Positions 32,546-37,788 of a DNA stretch of 37,788 nucleotides are shown piece by piece. Position numbers and translations under genes: made by a program. A model generated the notes under the pieces. It was not told where the DNA came from, did no database searches, and worked only from the letters and a program-made list of their open reading frames with translations. The DNA is from Frankiaceae bacterium (GTDB lineage Bacteria; Actinomycetota; Actinomycetes; JAFAQI01). Numbering within the stretch: the stretch's first letter is position 1; the number at the start of each line of letters is the position of its first letter. The DNA lies in contig JAVEEI010000049.1 of NCBI GenBank assembly GCA_030840525.1, positions 1 to 37,788 of the forward strand, read 5' to 3'.

Positions 32546-33280
32546 TCAGCGGCCGAACTGGGGCCGCAGGCCGGAGCGGACGAGCGTCGCGTGCAGCTTC
32601 ACCGACAGCGCGGCCAGCTCGCGGGCGACCTCTTCGGCCCGGCCGCGCGCCTCCGGGTTGCGCTGGCGGACCAGCGGCGCGACGACCTGCTCGACCAGCC
32701 CGACCTCGCGGTCGGCCGCGGCGCGGAACGCGCGCAGGTGCCGCGGCTCCAACCCGAAGCGGCTCATCTCGGCGACCGTCTTCGCGATGACGAGCGAGTC
32801 GCCGTCGTAGAACCCGCCGGGGCGCGCGGCGACGAGGCCGAACTGCTCGAGCTGGCTGAGCTGCGCCGCCTCGATGCCGGCGGCGTCGATCAGCTCGTCA
32901 CGCGACAGCCGCAGCTCGCTGGTGTCGCGGCCGAACGTGTCCGGGCCGGGCAGGCCGTCGGCGGCGACCAGCGCGCGCGGCACCTGCGGGCCGGCGCCGG
33001 GCGAGTCCGGCGGCTCGAGCCCGCGGTCGATCGCCTCGAGGTGGGCCTTGATGACCCGCAACGGCAGGTACTGGTCGCGCTGCGCCGAGAGCACGTAGCG
33101 CAGCCGGGCGACGTCCTCGCGGGAGAACTTGCGGTAGCCCGACGGCGTCCGCTCCGGCTCGATCAGCCCTTCCGCCTCGAGGAAGCGGATCTTCGAGATG
33201 GTGACGTCCGGGTACTCCGGGCGCAGCTGGGCCAGCACCTCGCCGATGCTGAGGAAGGCGTGCGATGCGGTCGCGCTCAC
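32546..33280 (-). CDS. ftsR: MerR-family cell-division regulator FtsR (Rv1828-like)
   Basis: A 244-residue protein with an N-terminal MerR helix-turn-helix (FLSIGEVLAQLRPEYPDVTI, SKIRFLEAEGLIEPERTPSGYRKFS) and a second region (about 125-200) with a further winged-helix-like fold (LSRDELIDAAGIEAAQLSQL). This two-domain layout is that of Rv1828/FtsR, which in Corynebacterium activates ftsZ. The GTG at 33280 overlaps the garA stop by GTGA and has GGAGGGGAGG upstream. The longer frame to 33937 runs through garA in another frame and is not real. The garA-ftsR coupling matches the odhI-cg1631 pair in corynebacteria. Confidence 0.92.
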   Translation of the reverse strand: MSATASHAFLSIGEVLAQLRPEYPDVTISKIRFLEAEGLIEPERTPSGYRKFSREDVARLRYVLSAQRDQYLPLRVIKAHLEAIDRGLEPPDSPGAGPQVPRALVAADGLPGPDTFGRDTSELRLSRDELIDAAGIEAAQLSQLEQFGLVAARPGGFYDGDSLVIAKTVAEMSRFGLEPRHLRAFRAAADREVGLVEQVVAPLVRQRNPEARGRAEEVARELAALSVKLHATLVRSGLRPQFGR

Positions 33281-33798
33281 GCGCCGACCTCCCCTCCGCT
33301 GGTGAAGTAGACGAGCCGGAACTTGCCGATCTGCACCTCGTCGCCGTTGGCCAGTGGCGCGTCGTCGATCCGCTCGCGGTTGAGGTAGGTCCCGTTGAGG
33401 CTGCCGACGTCGCGGACGCCGAACGTGTCGCCGACCCGGGCGAACTCGGCGTGCCGGCGCGAGACGGTCACGTCGTCGAGGAAGATGTCGCTCTCCGGGT
33501 GCCGGCCAGCGGTCGTGACGTCCTTGTCGAGCAGGAAGCGGCTGCCGGCGTTGGGCCCGCGCTTGACCACGAGCAGCCCGGTGCCGCGGGGCAGCGCGTC
33601 GGCGCCGACCTCCGTGTGTAGCTCGCGCTCGGCTTCCTCGGCGGCTTCGAGGCCCGCCATCGAGATCGTGCTGGTCTGCTCCGCCCCGACCGCGCCCGAC
33701 CCCGCGCCGGGGATCGTCAGCGGCGCGCCGCAGCGCGCGCAGAACTTGCTGTCGTCGGGGTTCTGCTGACCGCACTGGGTGCAGAACACGGTAGCCAC
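33277..33798 (-). CDS. garA: FHA-domain metabolic regulator GarA/OdhI with N-terminal zinc ribbon
   Basis: A 173-residue protein. C6, C9, C20 and C23 form a zinc ribbon, absent from mycobacterial GarA but found in some other actinobacteria. A linker has a Thr-rich site, T41-S-T43 (EQTSTIS), in the place of the kinase target. An FHA domain (about 73-165) follows with G97-R98, S112-R-R-H115 and N134-G-T136, the phosphothreonine-binding residues. GarA/OdhI inhibits 2-oxoglutarate dehydrogenase and controls glutamate metabolism, and is switched by Ser/Thr kinases (PknB/PknG). The usual TT pair is not present as such. The GTG at 33798 has AAGGGG upstream, and a promoter lies at 33869-33897. It overlaps ftsR by GTGA. 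Confidence 0.94.
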   Translation of the reverse strand: MATVFCTQCGQQNPDDSKFCARCGAPLTIPGAGSGAVGAEQTSTISMAGLEAAEEAERELHTEVGADALPRGTGLLVVKRGPNAGSRFLLDKDVTTAGRHPESDIFLDDVTVSRRHAEFARVGDTFGVRDVGSLNGTYLNRERIDDAPLANGDEVQIGKFRLVYFTSGGEVGA

Positions 33799-33868
33799 GT
33801 GCTGCCCCTTCCCGGGCTTGGGCCACCGTGGAGCGGCCGACCGTCACGTAGAGGTTCAGGTGTCGTGC

Positions 33869-33897
33869 ACCGTAATCGGGAGCCGCGGAAGGGTCAA
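33869..33897 (-). promoter_or_regulatory. Sigma-A-like promoter for garA-ftsR
   Basis: On the minus strand, TTGACC (-35, 33892-33897) and TACGGT (-10, 33869-33874) have a 17-bp spacer. The expected RNA start is about 64 nt before the garA GTG. It separates garA-ftsR from the upstream gcvH operon. Confidence 0.65.
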
Positions 33898-33974
33898 CCT
33901 GACCGGGCACATCGGGACGAACCGGCGAACCCTCCACGCGAGGGTGAGACGGCTGCTCTTCTGTTGCGGCGGTC

Positions 33975-34352
33975 CTACTCGGAGGTCAGCTGCGCGTACG
34001 CCGCTGCGTCGAGGAGCCCGGACAGCGCACTCGCCTCGACCGCCAGCTCCGCGATCCAGCCCTCGCCGTACGGGTCGGAGTTGACCAGCTCAGGCCGCGA
34101 CTCCAGCGCCTCGTTACGCGCGACGACCTCGCCGGCGACCGGCGCGTAGATCTCGGAGACGCTCTTCGTCGACTCGACCTCACCGAAGGACTGCCCGGCG
34201 TCGACGCTCGCGCCCGCTTCGGGCAGGCTGACGTAGACGACGTCGCCGAGCGCGTCCTGGGCGTAGTGGGTGATGCCGATCTGCACCCGCCCGTCGCCGA
34301 GGTCTCGGACCCACTCGTGCTCGGCGGTGTAGCGCAGGTCGTCAGGTATCAC
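33975..34352 (-). CDS. gcvH: Glycine cleavage system H protein
   Basis: A 125-residue lipoyl-domain protein, full length: [20 protein letters not shown], then [19 protein letters not shown] and [20 protein letters not shown]. The lysine in ESTKSV is the lipoylation site. It carries the aminomethyl group from GcvP to GcvT. The GTG at 34352 has GGAGGACC upstream; the frame continues to 35039 only as a shadow of the DUF881 gene. It follows DUF881 by 20 bp and is probably last in that operon. Separation from gcvP by regulator genes is the normal actinobacterial order. Confidence 0.97.
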   Translation of the reverse strand: MIPDDLRYTAEHEWVRDLGDGRVQIGITHYAQDALGDVVYVSLPEAGASVDAGQSFGEVESTKSVSEIYAPVAGEVVARNEALESRPELVNSDPYGEGWIAELAVEASALSGLLDAAAYAQLTSE

Positions 34353-34372
34353 GGGCCGGTCCTCCGGGCGGG

Positions 34373-35143
34373 TCAAGGGGTGGGCGCGGGAGCGGGCGAA
34401 GCGTAACGAGGGGCCGCCAGCGCTCGCAAGGCGGTCACCGACACGGCCGGCGACGTGGTGACGATCGCGTGCGCGCCGGGCGCGGCGTCGACGGTGTCGA
34501 CCACCCCGCCCGGGATGCCGAGCGCGGTCGCGAGGGTGCGCGGGTCGCCGATCGCGACCAGCCGCAGCGGTGCCGTGAGCGCGACGCCGTCGACCGTCAC
34601 CCGGCTCCCCTGGTCGCCGACCGCGGTCGACGTGACCACCCGGACGACGCCGCCGGTGCCGGCGACCTGCATCGCCTCCGCGCCGGCGTCGCGCAGTTCC
34701 TCGATCGCGTTGAGCAGCGCGTCCGAGTGGATCTTCAGCTGCGGGTCCTCGATCATCAGGACGATGCCCGGGCCGCGCGCCGCGAGCGTGCCGGTCAGGA
34801 TCCCGAGGGTCTGCGCGCGCGCCCGGGCCTGCGCCAGCGCGGCCGCGTCCCGGGTCGTCCCGTTGCTGAGCAGGGCCGCGTTGCGCTGGAGGTCGGCGAC
34901 CTGCGACCGCAGCCGGTCGGCGCGGCCGGACAGGTCCGCGAGGATGCTGACGAGGTCGTCGGTCCGGGCACTCGCGAACGTGCCCGAGCTCGCCGCCGTA
35001 CGGACCTGGGTCACCAGCGCGAACGCGAGCAGGCCGCACAGCGCCGCGACGCCGAGCTGGGCCCGCCCGGGCCGGGCGAGCAGTGCCCGGACCAGCCGCC
35101 GGCGCAGCGAGCCGGTGCCCGTTTCAGTACCGGGGTCGGTCAC
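34373..35143 (-). CDS. DUF881 family membrane protein (second of two)
   Basis: A 256-residue protein with an N-terminal transmembrane helix (about 29-46), a coiled-coil-like stretch (about 65-115, [20 protein letters not shown]) and the DUF881 core. The core includes [29 protein letters not shown] and [21 protein letters not shown]. Members are thought to be envelope or division associated; no activity is established. The GTG at 35143 overlaps the sbp stop by GTGA. The DUF881-sbp-DUF881-gcvH order equals mycobacterial Rv1823-Rv1826. Confidence 0.92.
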   Translation of the reverse strand: MTDPGTETGTGSLRRRLVRALLARPGRAQLGVAALCGLLAFALVTQVRTAASSGTFASARTDDLVSILADLSGRADRLRSQVADLQRNAALLSNGTTRDAAALAQARARAQTLGILTGTLAARGPGIVLMIEDPQLKIHSDALLNAIEELRDAGAEAMQVAGTGGVVRVVTSTAVGDQGSRVTVDGVALTAPLRLVAIGDPRTLATALGIPGGVVDTVDAAPGAHAIVTTSPAVSVTALRALAAPRYASPAPAPTP

Positions 35144-35472
35144 GCGCGGAAGACCCGGCGGCGGATCGCGGCGGCGTTCGAGAAGATCCGGATCCCGAGG
35201 ACCACGACGATGCTGGTGCTGAGCTGCCCGCCGACGCCGAGCTTGTCGCCGACGTACACGATCAGGCTGGCGACCAGGACGTTCCCGACGAACGAGATCA
35301 CGAACACCCGGTCGTCGAAGATCGCCTCGAGCCACGCGCGCACCCCGCCGAAGAGCGCGTCCAGCGCGGCCACGACCGCGATCGGGAGGTACGGCTGGAG
35401 GTCGAGCGGCACGGTCGGCTGGAGGACGAGGCCGAGCGAGACGCCCATGGCAACGGCGAGCAGGACGATCAC
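35140..35472 (-). CDS. sbp: Small basic membrane protein Sbp (DUF1290)
   Basis: A 110-residue protein with about four hydrophobic segments (MIVLLAVAMGVSLGLVL; LPIAVVAALDALFGGV; VFVISFVGNVLVASLIVYVG; STSIVVVLGIRIF) and a basic C-terminus (IRRRVFRA). This is the DUF1290/small-basic-protein family, always found between DUF881 genes; in Gram-positives it is linked with the ftsZ/division neighbourhood. The GTG at 35472 and the stop both overlap their neighbours by GTGA, so the three proteins are probably made in fixed ratio. Confidence 0.93.
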   Translation of the reverse strand: MIVLLAVAMGVSLGLVLQPTVPLDLQPYLPIAVVAALDALFGGVRAWLEAIFDDRVFVISFVGNVLVASLIVYVGDKLGVGGQLSTSIVVVLGIRIFSNAAAIRRRVFRA

Positions 35473-36335
35473 GAGCGACCTCTCGGAGCGGGTACGGGGA
35501 CGGGCCGGGCGTAGTGCAGCGTGGCGTCGGGCGCGGCCGGCAGGGTGAGCCGGCCGGCCCGGGCGTAGTCGAAGCGGAGGCCGTAGAGCTGGGCCAGCCC
35601 GCGCATCCGGGACGCGGTGCCACTGGCGCCGAACTTCGTCTCGATGTCAACGGGAGGGCCGATCGCGGTGACGACGTACGGCGAGACGAGCGGCCGGAAG
35701 TCGACGAGGATCGCGTCGCCGGCCTGGCGGATGGCCGACTGCGCGCTGAGCCGCTGGCCGTTGACCGCGATCGCCTCGGCGCCCGCGCTCCACAGCGCGT
35801 TGACCACGTCCTGGAGCTGGCGGTCCTGCACCCGGCTGCCGCCGTTGCCGGACCCGGCGTCGCCGAGCGTGACCCGCAGCCCCGGCCCGGTCACCCGCAG
35901 GTTGCCGAGCGCCAGCTCGGCGGCGGCGATGCGGCGGGTCAGCGCGGCGCCGGCGCTGCTCGACGCGAGGCTCGCGTCGCGGAGCGCGGCCTGCTCGGCG
36001 CTGAGCGTGGCGATCGTCCGCTCGAGCCGGCCGACCGTCGCCGACTGCCGGCCGACGGCGGCGACGAGCGCGGAGCGGGATCGGGCCGCCGACGGCGCGC
36101 TTGCCCGGGTCTGCACGGCGGCGACCACGACCACCAGCGTCGCCGCGGCGACGGTGGCGCCGACGAGCGCCCAGCGCGGCCGGTCCTCGACCCCGGCCGC
36201 CCGCTTGCGGGCTGCTGCGGCGGCGTACCCGGGATCGAGTGCGTCCGTAGACAAGTCGACAAGGAGAGACATCGACGCGTCCGGCCGCTTGGTGCCTGTC
36301 GGCACAGAGCGGGAGGGTTCGGACACGGTCGTCAT
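35469..36335 (-). CDS. DUF881 family membrane protein (first of two)
   Basis: A 288-residue protein with a cytoplasmic N-terminus, a transmembrane helix (about 54-74, RWALVGATVAAATLVVVVAA), a coiled-coil region (about 85-145) and the DUF881 core. The core includes GPGLRVTLGDAG, LQDVVNALWSAGAEAIAVNG and VSPYVVTAIGPP. It differs clearly from the second DUF881 protein, so the pair is not a recent duplication. The ATG at 36335 follows GGGGGAC at 4 nt; an ATG 21 codons later is possible. It starts 32 bp after the upstream guanylyltransferase gene and may share its transcript. Confidence 0.9.
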   Translation of the reverse strand: MTTVSEPSRSVPTGTKRPDASMSLLVDLSTDALDPGYAAAAARKRAAGVEDRPRWALVGATVAAATLVVVVAAVQTRASAPSAARSRSALVAAVGRQSATVGRLERTIATLSAEQAALRDASLASSSAGAALTRRIAAAELALGNLRVTGPGLRVTLGDAGSGNGGSRVQDRQLQDVVNALWSAGAEAIAVNGQRLSAQSAIRQAGDAILVDFRPLVSPYVVTAIGPPVDIETKFGASGTASRMRGLAQLYGLRFDYARAGRLTLPAAPDATLHYARPVPVPAPRGRS

Positions 36336-36367
36336 TGTCCCCCGGCCGGCGCGCGAGGGCGGGGAGG

Positions 36368-37788
36368 CTAGCCGTGCGCGATGTGCGCGGCGTCGACCAC
36401 GGCGGACCACTCGTCGAGGAGCTGCTCGGCCGCGCTCGCCGTCGCCGCCTCCGCCCACAGGTGGGTGACCGCCTCGGCCGGGTCCGGCAGCACCAGCGCC
36501 CAGCGCCCGTCGGGCTCGACGACCCGTACGCCGTCCGTCGTGTCGACCAGCCGGTCGCCGGCGGACTCGAGGACCGCCCGCATCACCGCGCCTTTCGCCG
36601 CCCACGGCGTCGCCAGCGACCGCCGCAGCACCGCCGCCTGCGGGATGCGCGCGTCGATCTCGCTCACCGTCAGCTTGGTCCGCGCGACGAGGCCGAGCAG
36701 CCGGGCGAACGTCGCGATCCCGTCGACCGCAGTGGAGAACTCCGGTACGACGAACCCGCCGCGCCCGTCGCCGGCGAACACGACGTCCGCGCGGGCGGCC
36801 GCGGCCGACAGGAGCTGCGGCGCCGTACCGGTCCAGGCGATGCCGACGCCGTGGAACCGCGCGACCTGCTCGGCGACCCGGGTGGTCGTCACCGGCAGCG
36901 CGACCATGCCGGTGCGGCGCTCGGCGGCGACGAGGTCCATCACGACGAGCAGCGCGCGGTCGTCGTGGATGACCTGGCCGCGCTCGTCGACCAGCGCCAG
37001 CCGCTCCGCGACCGGGTCGAACCGGGCGCCGAACGCGGCCCGCGACGACGCGACCAGCTCGCCGAGGCGTTCGAGGCCCTGCATGTGCTGTTCGAGCGTC
37101 TCGGTCGGGTTGGTCTCGTCGAGCCGGTTGTTCACGACCAGGGCGTCGACGCGGAGCCGGCCGAGCAGGGTCGGCAGCACGACCGCCGCGGACCCGCCGG
37201 CCGTGTCGATCACGACGCGGAGGTCGGCCTCGGCGATGCCGCTGGTGTCGATGCCGGCGAGCACTTCCTGGATGTACGTCTCGACCGAGCGCGCGGGGTA
37301 GGAGAGCTGGGCGATCTCGCCGGGGAAGGCGCGGCGGAACTCCTGCCGGCTGAACACCCGCTCCAGCTTGCGCTGGCCGGCCGGCGAGAGGTCGGCGCCG
37401 TACTCGTCGAGGAAGACGATGTCGACGCTCTGCGAGTCGCCCGCGGTCGTGTGGATCATCACGCCGCCGACGGCGTCGCTGTGGGCGGTGGCGAACCGGG
37501 CGACCGGCGCCGGCGCGACCTCGAGGTCGCGGACGTCGATCGCGCTCGCGGTCAGCGCCGCGATGACTGCCCGCTTGAAGGCGCGTGCGGCGCGGGACGC
37601 ATCGCGGGAGGTCGTGACCACGCTGCCCTTGCGCAGCGTCGTCGCGTAGGCCGAGGCAAGGCGTACGACGTACTCGGGGGTCAGCTCGACGTTGACCATT
37701 CCGGAGACGCCGCGCGGCCCGAACAGCGACGACGACCCGCGCGACTCCCAGATGACGCTCGTGTTGACGACGGCGCCGGCCTCGATCG
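36368..37788 (-). CDS. Mannose-1-phosphate guanylyltransferase fused to phosphomannomutase-like domain, 3' part (5' end beyond the window)
   Basis: The frame is open to the window edge. The first 29 visible residues (GAVVNTSVIWESRGSSSLFG and neighbours) are the hexapeptide-repeat region that follows a nucleotidyltransferase domain. The rest is an alpha-D-phosphohexomutase-like domain. Its active-site Ser motif is missing: TASHNP is replaced by HTTAGD, and the metal loop DGDADR is replaced by AGDGRGGF. A GRD-like loop survives as TSRDASRAARAFK. The mutase part is therefore probably non-catalytic and regulatory. The nucleotidyltransferase would make GDP-mannose, or a related sugar nucleotide, for Ppm1 and envelope mannans. 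An internal ATG at 37699 is not the real start. Confidence 0.88.
   Translation of the reverse strand, partial: IEAGAVVNTSVIWESRGSSSLFGPRGVSGMVNVELTPEYVVRLASAYATTLRKGSVVTTSRDASRAARAFKRAVIAALTASAIDVRDLEVAPAPVARFATAHSDAVGGVMIHTTAGDSQSVDIVFLDEYGADLSPAGQRKLERVFSRQEFRRAFPGEIAQLSYPARSVETYIQEVLAGIDTSGIAEADLRVVIDTAGGSAAVVLPTLLGRLRVDALVVNNRLDETNPTETLEQHMQGLERLGELVASSRAAFGARFDPVAERLALVDERGQVIHDDRALLVVMDLVAAERRTGMVALPVTTTRVAEQVARFHGVGIAWTGTAPQLLSAAAARADVVFAGDGRGGFVVPEFSTAVDGIATFARLLGLVARTKLTVSEIDARIPQAAVLRRSLATPWAAKGAVMRAVLESAGDRLVDTTDGVRVVEPDGRWALVLPDPAEAVTHLWAEAATASAAEQLLDEWSAVVDAAHIAHG

Overview
The window is a chromosomal segment of a very GC-rich Gram-positive bacterium, almost certainly a member of the Actinomycetia. 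Nearly every codon ends in G or C, GTG starts are common, and several starts look leaderless. It carries clade markers: helY, rbpA, ppm1, garA, ftsR, DUF5999 and the DUF881/sbp block. Three blocks keep a gene order known from mycobacteria: helY - 5'-3' exonuclease - M24 peptidase (like Rv2092c-Rv2089c), ppm1 - rbpA (like Rv2051c-Rv2050), and gcvP - MerR - DUF151 - MerR - garA - gcvH - DUF881 - sbp - DUF881 (like Rv1832-Rv1823). Lnt and Ppm1 are separate proteins, and the gene content between the blocks is not mycobacterial. I read it as a non-mycobacterial actinomycete and cannot name the genus. No tRNA, rRNA, insertion sequence, phage gene or CRISPR array was seen.

Layout. 1-5.4 kb: the 3' part of helY, a convergent 5'-3' exonuclease gene, then a divergent operon of an M24 peptidase and an acyl-CoA dehydrogenase. 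5.4-16.8 kb is an accessory stretch. It holds a long perfect hairpin, several exported proteins, a 1280-residue protein built like soluble adenylyl cyclase (two cyclase domains, P-loop ATPase, helical repeats), a universal stress protein, a stand-alone cyclic-nucleotide-binding protein, a DUF1697 protein and an Lrp/AsnC regulator. 16.8-22.1 kb: a beta-lysine pathway locus. kamA is transcribed divergently from a tightly overlapping kdd-kamD-kamE-kal operon, which ends in a hairpin plus T-run. 22.1-22.6 kb: 519 bp without a gene, containing four hairpins and an unexplained 264-nt segment.

22.6-28.1 kb: lnt-ppm1 (lipoprotein N-acylation and polyprenol-phosphate mannose), rbpA with a textbook sigma-R-type promoter, an ECF sigma factor coupled to a membrane-anchored partner, a HAD phosphatase-like protein and a DUF5999 protein. 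28.1-37.8 kb: gcvP behind a tandem glycine riboswitch, then two MerR regulators, a DUF151 protein, the FHA protein GarA, gcvH, DUF881-sbp-DUF881, and a truncated mannose-1-phosphate guanylyltransferase fused to a mutase-like domain. This last block joins glycine cleavage, control of central nitrogen/carbon flux (GarA), cell-division regulation (FtsR) and envelope precursor supply.

How the genes may work together. KamA, KamDE, Kdd and Kal cover four steps from L-lysine through beta-lysine and 3,5-diaminohexanoate to crotonyl-CoA. The cleavage enzyme Kce is not in the window. The cyclase, stress protein and cNMP-binding protein plausibly form a cAMP signalling locus. That link is inferred from proximity and domain content.
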